Of a stretch of 64,000 nucleotides of DNA, positions 18,939-31,159 are shown in pieces. Source of the stretch: Adiantum capillus-veneris (lineage: Eukaryota > Streptophyta > Polypodiopsida > Polypodiales > Pteridaceae); contig CM043956.1 of assembly GCA_014529385.2 (NCBI GenBank), forward strand, positions 65,106,620 through 65,170,619, read 5' to 3'. The notes under the pieces are model-generated. The model made no database searches, was not told the origin of the DNA, and saw nothing but the letters and a program-made list of their open reading frames with translations. A program made the position numbers and the translations under genes. The first letter of the stretch is position 1; every line of letters begins with the position of its first letter.

Positions 18939-19417
18939 CAAAAAGTGACCCGAAGCGGCACTAAACCTCAGAAACGGCATCAGACACACAAAGCGTCAAA
19001 ATGCACTTGCGGCCAAACCACAAGTCCGTTTGCCACCAAACTTCACGAGCGGCTTTCCTAGACCATCAACAACCAAGTCCTATGGCCGTAGACCACCACA
19101 AATCATCAAAGGTATGTAAACACAACCACGGGTGCTTCTAGAGCGACAAATTGCCAAATGAAGCTCGGGTGAAGCCAAAGTCGACAAAAACCATACGGTA
19201 AGGATCCCCAAGGGATTAGGAAGCTATGGAGACCAACATCGAGAAATTTCATCGCCAAAAAGCACTTCAAAAGTCAGAACACGGCTCGGAGGCTCTGAAG
19301 TCCACACAGGGAGTTATACTCTATCCATTTGACTTTTTTGTTGAAATTAGGCTCAAAAGGGACTTAATGGGGCAAAGGGAAAGCACTGGGAGCACTAACA
19401 CTGAAAAAATCATCGGG

Positions 19418-20296
19418 AGACATCCTATGCATAGGATGTCTCAAGGGCACTTTTTGACACAAAACCCAACAATTTTGTCATGCACATACACTGAATGACA
19501 TTTACAAGCCCTACACCAAGTTTCATCACATTTGGATCAGATTTGACCTCATATGAATGGAAAAACGCAAAGTTAGGGCATAGAGGCATTAATGGGCCAT
19601 TGACCTACCAAATCTTGTCCAAATCTCATGAAACTTGCACAACACATTCACATACACATCAGCAAACCATGTGTGTGGTCAGGGAGTAAAAATGATGAAT
19701 TAGACATCCTACACGTAGGATGTCTAATGTACCTTTTTGGCATGGAAGGGAAGTTTTGTCATTCCAGATTTAATAACCTCATCAGCAAGAGCCCATATGT
19801 CAAGTTTGAAGCCATTCTAATCACTTTTGACCCCCAACACCTTCAAGATACACCTTTTTGAGCCCAAAAACACCTCACAAAGTCCTACAGGCATCAAATC
19901 TTATCCAAATTCAAATCGAAGAACATGGCCATGTTCCATAGGCCAAGGACAACCCACAGAACAAGTTTCATGCAATTCTGATGAAAAAGACATCCTACGC
20001 GTAGGATGTCTTCAGCATAAATTTATCCTTCTGTGCAAGAAATGACATCATAGGAGCCAAAACCATGATGCATTGAGCCCATATACCAATTTTCAACCCA
20101 TTTGGACATCAATTGCTACGCATGATGGACAATCTACCCAAATTGTGACCTAAAGCCTAAATCAGCCCAAAAAATCCACTTTTTGCCATCCAAATTCAAA
20201 TCCAAGCTTATAACCATGTTCCATGAGCCTTACACTACCTGCATGTCAAGTATGAACCAATTCTGAAGAAAAAGACATCCTACGCGTAGGATGTCT
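19418..20296. repeat. Palindrome-centred tandem array, about 285-bp period (B-forward)
   Basis: Four copies of a 24-bp palindrome (half-site AGACATCCTACG plus its reverse complement) start at 19418, 19702, 19988 and 20273. The spacings are 284, 286 and 285 bp. The copies at 19988 and 20273 are perfect; the others differ at one or two central bases. The DNA between copies is alignable but much more diverged. The array lies immediately upstream of ORF2, as in B-minus. Confidence 0.9.
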
Positions 20297-20464
20297 AGAT
20301 GGAATTTTTTGGCCAGATTTGCACTGTGAGCACATGCACAGCTTCACAAGTTCCTTTTAAGCTATAATTTCAATTTTCAAGTCATTTGGATAAGTAAAAC
20401 TCAGTTTAGCAGCTGATATGAAAAAAAAAACGCTAACTTTGGACTGTTGAGTGCAACAGGATCT

Positions 20465-23400
20465 ATGGAAGTCTCGAAGTCACCAGCAAAGAAAAGGAGA
20501 ATGAAAATCAAAGATTATCTAGACGAGGTGGACCCTTTTGTCATTCCAGAGGGAACACTAAAGCCCACCAGCACCTGGATACAGGAAGATCTGTTAGAGT
20601 CAAACGACTTAAAGATCTACCATGGAGTGTTCAAAGACAATGAAGGGAATGTAATAGAGCTGCCAAGAGAGCTCAATGAATTTTTCCAAAGCAAAAGGGC
20701 CGGCTACTTGGAGAAAATTGACCTCCATAACTATTTCGAAGCAATACCAGCAGGGGTGGACGTCAAAAGAGTATGGGAGTTCGTAACAAGCATAAAAGAG
20801 GATGGAGTGGCCAAGGTGACAGATTTGCATGGCAGACCCGATACAGAGATCATTATCATGGAGCGGATTGTAGCCCATGCACTAGATCTCTCCAATCAGG
20901 GAGACAGTGTGACAAAAAGAAGGGATGAAGTCAAGGTGTACAAAGAGAAAAAGGCCAATTACACCTTTGAAGACATCGCCAACCCAAAGGTGGCGATCAT
21001 GATCCAATTGTACAACCAGTACTTCCACATGTGCACGAAGAGGCCACAGAAGTACAGGATGCCGCCAGGTGCAATTGCCACAACGTTTACTTGGGCAATG
21101 ACAAAAGGCACCCCAAAGATAATCAACTATGCGGAATACATACATGACAGCTTGGTAAAAATGGGCAACAAAAAGCCAACCTACATAGTGCCAGGAGAAA
21201 TGATAACCAAGGTAATTTATGCAGCACTACACGCCAAGGGAAGGTGGCATGACCCCCCATCTCAGAATGATTGGCTAAGGGTAAAGGAAGACAAAGAAGA
21301 CGAGCCACAACGAGCACCAAGGGTGGCTACAAGGTTGAAGAGACTGCTAGAGCCAGTTGCAGAGGAGAAACCTGATCAGAAGAAAGGAAAAAAGGAGTCT
21401 GCTCAAGTGCCGCTGCTCAAGTGCCGGCCAAAGAGACAAGATCACAAAAAGCGGCTAGACTCGAGAGGCTGATGGAGAGTTTCCGAGCAGAAAGAGCCCT
21501 CAAGGGTGATTTAAACGAAATATGGAAGCCATCTCTCGAGTCTATGTCTCGATCATCCAGAAGAGTGCAGAGGGACCGCTTTGAAGACTATATCAAGAAT
21601 TTCGAGATCCTTGATGCTGCAGCGGAAAACATTCCCCATGTACCTTTCACCGAGGAAGAAGTGGAGCAGATAAGGCAGACATTGCTAGATGAACAAGACA
21701 ACCAAGAAAGGGAAAGAAAAACGAAAGCGGACAGAGACTTAAAGGGCAAAACTGCAGCTTTACCAGATAGCCCTAAACCCAGCCCACAGCCATCACCGCC
21801 ACCATCACCACCTCCTAGCAGCCCTCCACCAGAAGATAAGGAGGCTGAGGACAAACAAGAAGAACACCAGGCTGAGGAGCAAGAGCAAAGGCAAGAACCT
21901 GAGCCCAAAGAAGAGGCCAAGCCTGCGTCTGAGCAAAAAGAACTAGAGGAGGCATATTATGCATTTTTGGACCTGCTAGCTGCAAGCTATACAATGGAAG
22001 AAGCCGCCACAGTCGCATTCGACTTGGCGAGGACACAGCATAAAGAACAGATGCCGGGAATCCGGCTAGTTGAGCTAAAGGAAATTGCTATCAACACGAT
22101 AGACTTGCACCCGCCCTCTAATGATTGGGACGTGGTGATGACAATGCTAGCTGGAATAAGAGCACAATCTGTGGCATCAGACAAAGAATTGATAACTCTA
22201 AAGGCCACCGAAGAAAAGACCAAGATGGAAAGGGATACTCTGCAGGCACAAAGCCAAGGACAAAAAGAGAGAGAAGCTGACCTCCAGGCCAGCTTGGCAA
22301 CGGCTCTACAAAACTTCCAAGAAAAGGAAGAAGCAAATGAGGCAGCAGCAAAAAGATTACAAGCAGTTGAAGAAGAGTGTCTGCAACTCAGCAAGTCATT
22401 GCGAGATGCCGAAAAAGAACGGGATAATCTGACGCTCCAGCTAGCAGAAGAAACTAAAGAAGTAGAGGCCATGAGGAATGCCAAGGAAAAGGCGGAGATA
22501 GAACAAAAAGCAAGCGTGGATGAAGTCCTTGAGCTCAAGGACCAATTAAAAGTCAAAGATCAAACCATCCAGAGGCTGTGAGCATCACCCGCTAGAGTTA
22601 GAGCTACGAGCTCGACTCAAATCATTTCTGAGAGTCAAATATATGAAGAGCAGATGCAAGAACTCCAGAAGGAGATGACTCTCGAGAAGAAGCAAAGGTT
22701 GATGATGGCTGAAGGTTCTATCGCAATGCAAACCAGAATGGAGGACAGCCAAAAAGCCCTACAAGAAGAATTGGAGAGCATAAAGATAAAGCTCGAGGAA
22801 GCCGAAAAAGTAAACGCTGAACTCAATGATCTCCTCATGACTATGGGCGGAGAAGCTGAAGCGGAAAAGCAAACACTCCTCAAGAAAATTGAGGAGTTGA
22901 AAGGCCGGCAACAAGCAGAAGCAGAAAGCTTAGGTCCAGCTGCCAATGAGGGCATCGACCTCGACAATGTGGCAGATCCTGTGGACACACCCATGCCAGA
23001 GGAAAGCACAGCAGGATCCTCTCAAGAGCCACAGGATCTAACACAAGAAGAGGAGGAAAAAATGCGTAAAGCAATAGAGGCAGAGCTCAGAGAAAGCACA
23101 AAGGAAGCCTTGGAATGGGAACAGAGGGTTTTCAAATCTATGACAATTCAAAAAATCGACGCCATCAATCTCAGGCGTGAATGGCTTCAACCCTCTCTCC
23201 CATATCCATCGCTGAAATATGAGGTGGCAACAATAAACAGGCGAATCAGAGAAGAGCCAACGGTCCCTCTCTACAACGCAGACACCTCGAGGCCAGAAGG
23301 AGTAAAGCTCATAGTGGATTCTCAGCCAAAGTGGAGGAAGGCTTGGCTTACCAAGTACCCGCAATACCTAATACACTTGGTAGAGGCACCTAGACACATC

Positions 23401-24146
23401 AGAGACAACCTCAGCTTCTGTCCTCTACCAAGGGTTAGGACGTGGAAAGCACAAGAAATCTTACAAAGAAGCCAACCCACTTGGCTGAACTACCCAAAGC
23501 TGCCAGGTATGAAGGCAGGTGAGAGAATAAGTGTACGATACATGGTGAAAACCCTAACGGGCGCCATAAAGTTGTTCACTGGCTCACCTGACCTTACATG
23601 CATTATGATGAGAAAGATCTGCAGAACCATCCTAGCAGTGTTCGAGACCTTCAAGCCCGGCCAGGCGACTGACACCATATTCTTCTTCTAGGATACATAC
23701 AGATGTGCTTATGATATGTCAGGTCAGCCTTTCAAGGAGGTGATACATGCGTTGTATCAAAGAATTATGTTTCTACCATAATACATACGGGCGCCATAAA
23801 GTTGTTCACTGGCTCACCTGACCTTACATGCATTATGATGAGAAAGATCTGCAGAACCATCCTAGCAGTGTTCGAGACCTTCAAGCCAGACCAGGTGACT
23901 GATAGCATATTCTTCTTCCAGGATACATACAGATGTGCTTATGATATGTCAGGTCAGCCTTCCAAGGAGGTGATACATGCGTTGTATCAAAGAATTATGT
24001 TTCTACCATCCTATCACCTCCAGGCTTTTGAAGAAGCATTCTACACGGGGTTCTTCACCATGCATACAGATATCTTTGACCCAACAATGCTAAATCTACA
24101 TGCATGGTACAAATCACTGCTAAAGATGTGGGAGACCATAAGATAA
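20465..24146 (+). pseudogene. Element B ORF2: large coiled-coil protein of unknown function (broken)
   Basis: The ATG at 20465 matches the ATG of the B-minus copy. The protein starts with a basic, NLS-like KKRRMKIK. About 250 residues of globular sequence follow (WIQEDLLESNDLKIY, RVWEFVTSIKEDG, KRPQKYRMPPGAIATTFTW). Next come a Pro/Ser- and Glu-rich hinge, a long heptad-like coiled coil (about 22200-22900) and a C-terminal domain (RVRTWKAQEILQRSQPTW, DMSGQPSKEVIHALYQ). I do not recognise the family with certainty; a distant link to plant-transposon ORFs of the Athila type is possible. The frame is broken by a 14-bp tandem duplication (21399-21426), a TGA at 22579-22581, and a 230-bp duplication with a stop (23557-24016). 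A diverged relative lies at 55590-56390. Confidence 0.7.
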
Positions 24147-24183
24147 AGCAAAGGATCAAGGCCATGTCGGGGAGGACATGAAC

Positions 24184-24197
24184 AAGGAGGGGGGGAA
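24184..24197 (+). promoter_or_regulatory. Polypurine tract of B-forward
   Basis: AAGGAGGGGGGGAA lies directly before the TGTTAGAAGCTGG start of the 3' LTR. The equivalent tract in B-minus is at 41976-41990. Confidence 0.8.
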
Positions 24198-25128
24198 TGT
24201 TAGAAGCTGGACACACCCCACGGCATCTAACTACTCGGTGAACTATTATTTTTGTAATTATTCATTCATTGAGGAAAACCCGATTTTTCACATTGTACAT
24301 ATTGGGACTTACAAAAGTTTCCAAATTGTATCTCAGTTTTGATAGTTAGATTGAGTAGATGGTTGATTTTGGAACTTTAGGGTTTGAGAAGTTGTAAGGT
24401 ATATATACCACTTTTGACCTTAATGAAAAACCTTTTGTCATTTTAAACAAGTTTGAAGTCTGTGAGTGAGCGTACTGTGTACGTGAGATAGAGTGTGAGC
24501 TTCGTCTTGACGCTACGTGTGCTACGGTGATCGGAATCGGCTACGGAGAAGTGCAACGTGTTGCCCCCGACAAGAGCTACAAGCCAATACCAACATTGCG
24601 CACGTACGGTCCGACTTTGGGAGCTCCTTCTACGAGCTTCATCGGTTGTTTAGGTGAGCATACGTTATCTGATTTCGCATTGCAGCATATCCACGCGTTC
24701 ACATTGAGTAGAGCTACACATTAGGCACTTCAGATTTTGGAAACAAAGACCTGCAGATTTTGGCCAGACATCCTACGTGTTTCTGCACCGGGTGTTTTGG
24801 GTCGTGATTTTGGTTTATAGACCTTTGGGAGAGCGGCCTATAGGTATTATTAGGGTCTCCTTCAAGTTCTATGGTGTTTCGAAAGTGTTTGATGGGTGTT
24901 CGGCTCTAACAAGCATTGTAGGAAGATTCCTCTTTTGCACTTCTGAAGACTGTGACTTAGACAATCGGTAGGGACCTCTATAGGAATTAGTTAGGAGTCG
25001 GTCGAGTGTAGGTTGACACCTTATGCTTGCTTCCACGCGCCTGCGGGTCGAGCTTCGTCCTTAGCTGACATTACTTGTTAGGTGAGTTCTCGCTGTGCTG
25101 ACGTCCGTCGCGGCGTACCCGTCCAACA
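24198..25128 (+). repeat. 3' LTR of B-forward (931 bp)
   Basis: The LTR starts TGTTAGAAGC and ends CCGTCCAACA. Its length is identical to the 5' LTR of B-minus (52682-53612), to which it aligns throughout as the reverse complement. A TATA-like ATATATACC lies at about 24401-24409. It also contains a half palindrome, AGACATCCTACGTG (24766-24779), related to the internal arrays. Small open frames inside it are not genes. Confidence 0.9.
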
Positions 25129-25186
25129 TCCACGCACACACACACACACACGCCCTCACCGGCAGCGCAGTCCGCAATACACGAAT

Positions 25187-25217
<31 letters not shown>

Positions 25218-25500
25218 CACTCTCTCTCTCTACCTATATTCTACCCCCCCCCATCCACCTTGCGTAGAAAAACAGGCCGCCGGCCATCCACCAGAAGAAA
25301 AAAAAAACAAAAACTATATATACATTATATATATATATATATATATATAGCCCCCCCTTCCCACGCACGTTTTCGCACACACATGCCTATACAAAACACA
25401 CACACACGCCCTCATGCACGAATATATACACACACACACGCATATACGCACCGCACCGCAAATACGAAGAAAACGGCTATGACATCAACAAACAAAAGAA
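25129..25500. repeat. Microsatellite-rich tract: (CA)n, (CT)n, (AT)n
   Basis: The stretch directly after the LTR holds (CA)n/(CT)n runs at about 25136-25230, an (AT)n run at about 25326-25348 and further CA runs to about 25440. Open frames over it are low-complexity artefacts. Confidence 0.8.
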
Positions 25501-26262
25501 GAAGGATCTAAAGCACGCGCTGCCAACAACAAAAAGAGAAAATGCGCCAAAGGCATGCCCTGGACGACTCCGAGAAGAAGTACTCTCGACACTGACACAC
25601 CGGCAACAAGCCATTTTCCGACAACACGCAACCACGACGCCATCCCAGTAATTTATAGGTTATTTTCATCATTATTTGCAGTTTTCACCCGAGCCATTGT
25701 AAATTTCCATTCTTTGTAAATATCCTCTATCTAGGTGATGGTCACAAAGGCCCACCTAGAGATTCCCCTCTTTTAATAACCTCCCCAAAACAAAGCAAGA
25801 GTCAACCACACCGGGCCCACCACTTGCTTTGTCTCCCTGATTAAGATTACCCTAACCACACTAGGATTACCATAATCGAAGCAGTCAACACCTATAAATT
25901 GGCACTGAGAGGTCACTATCGGGGGGGGGGACAATTCATGAGGAATCAAGCATTTGGTAGAGTGTAGTAGGAAGGATTGACACTATCACCATCACGGGGA
26001 GGGGGATTCTATGTTGGGTTTGCCTTGGGAATTGTACCATGCAAAGGGAACCACATCCATCTCTCGATTCCAATGGTCAATGCACACACGTATGCACACT
26101 CTTGGTGGTGAGTATTCACAATCATTGAGCCGCCTTAGGGAACGCACCAAGTAGGTTGCACCACCTCCTCCCCCTACCTCTCTACCACCACGGCATGCCG
26201 CCTTGTAAATATTGCAAAAATAATTCACCCTCACACCCCCGAGGGTTTTCATTATTTGCAAG

Positions 26263-26266
<4 letters not shown>
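25501..26266. other. No gene recognised; possible old LTR-like promoter
   Basis: The region has no convincing coding sequence. CACCTATAAATTGGC at about 25888-25902 is TATA-like, and a G-run lies at 25921-25930. Nothing else is assignable. Confidence 0.3.

Positions 26267-26337
<71 letters not shown>
26267..26337. repeat. (CT)n microsatellite, about 35 units
   Basis: An uninterrupted CT run of 71 bases. It is probably highly variable in length. Confidence 0.95.
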
Positions 26338-26342
<5 letters not shown>

Positions 26343-28737
26343 GTAGTCTTGCGGTGTTCATATCATCGTGGGTTTTGCGTCCTAGCCGCTCAAAGCTAGG
26401 TGGTGCCCCGTGTTTGCTTCACCGTGGCAGGCTCGAGGCAGGCCATTCGGCCCCCGGCGTTTTAGAGGCCGTCGGGGTTCGATGTCCGCTTTGCATCCGT
26501 CAACAGTACTGAGGTGTGTTTCCCCCATGGTTTGCAAACAGTCTTCCCAGACAACTAGTAACGGGGAGTCACAATAGCATATAACATTGTTGAGGAATCA
26601 ACAATGTCTGGAATAATCGTCGTGGTTAAAAATCCACAAACACCCAAACCGAAGCATGATCTCTATTGGTGATTAGTAGACCCAAAAGTAATCTCATAGA
26701 TATAGTGCACATAGAGTGCAAAATGCTTCATAAGCAACAACTTAAGGAATATGCATGCCGTTCCAAATCAGCCTTTGCTAAACACTAGGGCCCATAACAC
26801 CTAGTGTGCATGCATTTAGCAAAAACAAACCCGAACCTGTATATCCATAATGATCCTTGCCAATACTTATGGCAAATGTGATGCACTTAGCACGCATTAA
26901 AAAGGAATGTAAATAGTTCTGAAAAGAAGCTAAATACTTTTAGTTGCAGTCTTTTGCAAGCCTTGCTGAAACGTCTGAATCACAATAGAAGGTGAAACAT
27001 TGATCACTTCTAGGTACAGACAATGAAATTAACAACTTATAGCCTTGCTGTATGTATAAACAACCATCTGTAATGTTGTTTAGCAATACTTGTAGCTGAA
27101 AAAGTCATTATAGGTATCCGATAATTTTTGGCCACTGAAATTTCTCCCGATACGTCGTACTGAAAATGGTCTAGAAAACAGATTTGTCCAGCACTTAGTT
27201 GGACTTTGTCGTGACACATAATTGAAATAATGGCACCAGTGTTAGTCCAAAGACTCATATTCTCCACATGTGGAATATGTCTCATGTGAGGATGTATATT
27301 AAAAAAAAAGAACATCCGTCAAGTAGAAGATGTACTTGTGTGTGGAGGTACACTAAATACTCTACGCCAAGAGTGAGAGGTACCCTCATTATCTTGCTCC
27401 ACACTGGCTAAACCGAACTCCTTGAGTTCCTAGACCATGTTGTATCCCATGTGACAACATGTGCCAAATTGAACCCTACAAGTAGGTTCGTAACAGTATA
27501 AGACAGAAAGGTAGATTAGACACTTTCCCCAAAATACTTTGTGCCGACATGCCCTTGGCATGGCTCTGTAACATTCAAGCGTACTTAGACGTCTTGAAAA
27601 ACCAAGCAAAGCATACTAAAAATGGAATAACACCAAATCAATAGATGCGTACCTGGAGATTTGAACGTAATGTACACTTACCTGTATTCAAATGGAGAGG
27701 AGCACGTCCCCTACCTGAAAAAACAAACAGCATTGCATTGGGAACCCTGGGTGTTGCCTTCGCAATCCAAACCCGTTGGGTAGAAGCTACATAGTCAAAC
27801 TCCTTGGTAAGACACTCCGTAGAACTGCGCAACTAGCAGGCAACGGTAACCAACCTAGTTAACCGTGTTTCGAATGATTGGAATCAACTTAAAAAGTTGA
27901 ATTTGTCCGCTACCCCATGGCTTCTTTCCTTGAAATTAGAACTAGGATAGATCAAACTATGATCCTCAATGCCTATGGGGAGATGTAGCAATCACCCGTC
28001 GGGACTTACCCCAAAACAATATATCCATAGACAATCCATAGTGCTATAGAGGGAGCCAGAGATCCACACAAGTGAAATGCCTAGCTCTTATGGACAGCGA
28101 TGCTGTCTCAACCTATTGTTGTATCTATACTCTGCGGTAAAGATCAGCTAATGGGATTTTAAGGTTATCAAAAACTCAACTCGAGCGTCGCACTGAAAAC
28201 ATGTAGTGCAAAATGACACACTAAACATCTGTAATGACAAGACTCTTGCTTGTCAATTAACGTCAATGTGTACTCCACTGGGTGGAGCTGTTCGATGTTG
28301 AGAACAATCATCCAAGGAATACCAACAATTGGGTCTTACCCTAGATTAAAAAGTGGCTCTTAGCCAGCGTGTGTGGCTCATAGCCCTCATGGCAGTTAGT
28401 GTTCAATCGTCAAATCGATGAAGACTAATCTAGATGGCATCTTGCCCAATTTCTAGTGGAGAGTTAGAGTAGCTTGGCTTGGGCTGACTCACCAGTGAAA
28501 CATGTATCAGGATATTATGAGAAATTTTTCATTATTCTAAGAGAGAGAGAGAGAGAGAGAGAATGAGAAAAACACAAACACATCTTGACCTACCTACCGT
28601 GCAGGGGTCGTGGTTGTATTAGAATGAGTTAGCATTGGCACTTTGCCTATAAATGAAGTCCAAATTTTAGGTTCCAAGTCAATGGGCAGTATTGTGGCAC
28701 GCATGAGAAGATGTGCCTCAGGTGACATTGTCAAAGC
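26338..28737. other. Unassigned region with possible degenerate minus-strand coding fragments
   Basis: No gene could be recognised with confidence. Minus-strand frames at 27037-27315 (containing FLDHFQYDVSGEISVAKNYR) and 27638-27832 (containing FDYVASTQRVWIAKATPR) have ordinary amino-acid composition. The latter includes a piece flanked by TTTTCAG and CAGGTAAGT, which look like splice sites. They might be exons of a decayed or unknown gene on the minus strand. A (GA)n run is at about 28538-28561. Confidence 0.2.
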
Positions 28738-30007
28738 ACTTTGCTTTGCATAGCAAACAATATTCTCTAAAGTAAATGTGAAACAGGGAAAAACAAGGAA
28801 AACTTAGAATTGTCTAACCTGGTCGTTCGAATGTAACCCCTTGTCAGGTATATCATATACACCCTCAGGTATCGTTTACGCTTGTCTAGCACGTAATGAA
28901 AAACAACTTGCAGGCATATTGACAAATGTTCCTAAGTTCGTATGTGAATAGCATATTCCAAACGCTGAAAATGTCAATGCCAGATGTTGAAATTGAAGCC
29001 TTGCTTCACATAAGTAGTTATGGAGTTTTTGTGCTCCTAGCTAACGGAGACTCCTGCTAATAGACAAATGTCGTAGTAGCAAAGCAAAATCGACCCGATC
29101 GAGCAACTTCAACCAAAATTGGCTAGTGCTGTGTGGCAAGAATCCTTTTCCGGCTTATAGAAGCAGTGACAATTAGTCAGCCATGCCAAGCACTTTGCAC
29201 TCTTCATCAAGTCGAACAGCAATGTGATTTTGCATCAAAGTGAACCGCTGACGAGCCGTGCTGCAGATGAGGGCGGTAGATATGCAAACCATGCTTTATT
29301 CAAGTTGGCAAGGTAAGCATGGGTCTTATGCCAATAACGGATACAACATGGCATGCATAAAACAATTTTTCCAATGATAATTATGTCCCATATGCAGAAG
29401 ACGTATGCATGCAATCCTAGACATGAATGATCAGTCATGTTTAGTCAATCCTCCATGCCGATAAATGGAAGTGACTAAAGTTAATACTAGCCGTGTTGTA
29501 CTGACAATTAAGCCTTTCCTGATAAAATCCAACTTACCCCTTGGGCGGCCATCATGGCATAAGTTTGCATTCACAAACCCAACAAAAGGCAAATGATGAC
29601 ATAGCCAATTCGAAAGTAAAGTGCTACTGAAACCTGCGTACCTGGAAATGTGTCAGAGTTTCCAATGTGCCTCGCAATATGCCGGAGGATTTTCATATAC
29701 CAACGCCGCTTAATTCCTTTATCCCTTGGACAACCGATTGTGTCGGATACAATCGTCAAGTCCATGTCGTCGCAGTGGCGTGGAGCCTTGCTCCTCTTGA
29801 CATACTATCGGATGCACCATGAAGCATCTCCCATATACCAAACATCCTTTGAGATGTACCGAATTCTGTCAGAAATCCTTGAATCCATGACCTTGTCTTG
29901 CAGGGTGTTCATTCAACTTTTTGTGAATATAAAAAATCAGCGACTTGTCGAATATGTGTCATAATCTTGCCAAGGTGCAGCACCTTGCCATACTCGATGA
30001 AGATTTT
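28738..30007. repeat. Dispersed repeat, copy 1 (partner at 54180-55588)
   Basis: Several blocks are shared in the same order and orientation with 54180-55588. They are AAGCACTTTGCTTTGCA, the AAGTTCGTATG...ATAGCATATTCC block, GAAGCCTTGCTTC, and GGATGCACCATGAAGCATCTC through CGAATATGTGTCATAATC. Homology stops after GATGAAGATT at about 30007. No terminal repeats were recognised, so the repeat class is unknown. A minus-strand frame at 29571-29765 within it may be a coding remnant. Confidence 0.6.
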
Positions 30008-30768
30008 TTAATTTTTGTCTTTGTTGATTTTACTGAGGTTGCCATGGCCTCAACATACTTACGAGATCCCACCTTTGAAGTGAATACCATCATGCATACT
30101 GAAAGGCAATTATTTGGCCAATGCCGTTGCATGTGACGTGCAAACATGCCCTCCTTGCAGGCTATGTAGCTAAACATGCCTTGCTTGTGCAAGCAACATG
30201 CCATGCATGTAATGCCTTGAAAAGATTTGATAACATGTGCATGCCGTTTTTGGCCATGCATGTGAGGGAAGGTGCACTGCTGCCTATGGGAACCACGCCA
30301 TGCAAAATTTAAGGGATTAAAAAAATACAATAAAAGGGAAATTTTAACCTGTTGCTACTGCAGGCGATGGTAGAGGCGGCCATCTGCGCACAGGCCATGC
30401 AAGATATGTAGCGCAAGAGGTTGCTCCTTTCAAGGCGCCCTTGTGACGAAAATTTCTCCCCACGCTAGCGCGCTCCCAAAGATCCCGTGCTGGCCAACTT
30501 TGGCGCAGGTCGACTGCCACCCTTCTCGTGTTAGCGGCCCCTCCCACGCGGGTAGCGAGATTCCTTGCTTGTACTCAAGGGGCCATGCCCGCCCTTCAGA
30601 ATCGAGAAGAGGACATCCTCATGGAGCTTGCCCACGACCCACCTCCATGGAACTCCGAGAGAGAGAGAGAGAGAGAGGGATTGCCTTCTTCTTTAATCGA
30701 GGGAGAGAGAGAGACCTAAAGAGAGAGAGAGTCCTTTCCCCTCCTCCATAGCTCTCCCCTCCCCTTGA
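30008..30768. other. Unassigned; GC-richer block and (GA)n runs
   Basis: About 30340-30640 is GC-richer than its surroundings, but the frames it holds are short and conflicting. (GA)n runs lie at about 30656-30678 and 30720-30731. If the primer site at 30769-30780 is real, this is the start of the internal region of a minus-strand LTR element without recognisable gag. Confidence 0.3.
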
Positions 30769-30780
30769 GCTCTGATACCA
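30769..30780 (-). promoter_or_regulatory. Candidate tRNA-iMet primer binding site (minus strand)
   Basis: On the minus strand TGGTATCAGAGC lies just after a sequence ending TTTCAC. This is the standard plant initiator-Met primer site. An LTR would then extend to higher coordinates from about 30782, where minus-strand TATATAGG and CTATATTTAGC stretches could supply a promoter. No partner LTR was identified. Confidence 0.5.
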
Positions 30781-31159
30781 GTGAAAGGGCATGGGAACTG
30801 AACATGCTAATCTCCACCTAGCCATGCCCTATATAGGCCCTTGGCCTGCTAAATATAGGGACCCCCTTGACTGCATGTCCATCATGGCCCTTGGCCGCGA
30901 CTGGTCCTACCCTTGTCTTGACAGAGCCCCACGTTTTTGGATCAAAATTCTCTTTTGCTACCCAGTACATTTGGCTTTGTATCTTGTTTGTTGTTTCAAT
31001 CTTTTATTTGAAAATTCATAAAACTTATCCTCTTTTCCTATGTTTTGGTCTCACTAGAATTTGTGCAATTGCATGTCTTGATTGAACTTATAAAGAGGTT
31101 TGTCTAGCTTAAAGATGTATCGTATGGACACCTCATGCATTAATTTCATGCATGTTATC

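Larger units (their letters stand above)
18934..25128 (+). mobile_element. Element B-forward: 3' half of an LTR element interrupted by element A
   Basis: The segment continues B homology from 4976 and corresponds in order to the reverse complement of B-minus from about 46940 towards 41638. It holds a palindrome array (19418-20296), ORF2 (20465-24146), a polypurine tract and a complete 931-bp LTR (24198-25128). No gag is present on the left. ORF2 carries a frameshift, stops and an internal duplication, so the copy is decayed. Confidence 0.85.

Noticed and set aside
19418-20296. CRISPR array interpretation of the evenly spaced palindromes
   Set aside because: The spacers are about 260 bp and mutually homologous, the context is a plant LTR element, and there are no cas genes.
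21588-22556. Long minus-strand frames opposite ORF2, including one of 189 codons
   Set aside because: They are shadows of the Lys/Glu/Ala-rich coiled coil of ORF2 on the plus strand; the composition (Ser/Leu-rich) is the mirror image and the plus strand is conserved in B-minus.
18934-25128. B-forward as part of element A
   Set aside because: The A LTRs and ATGAC target duplication bound element A at 18933; the sequence beyond aligns with B-minus and ends in a different LTR.
25095-25511. 138-codon plus-strand frame
   Set aside because: It is made of CA/AT microsatellite translation (Thr-His and Tyr-Ile runs).
26156-26512. 118-codon frame with a long Ser-Leu run
   Set aside because: The frame is created by the (CT)35 repeat; no domain on either side.
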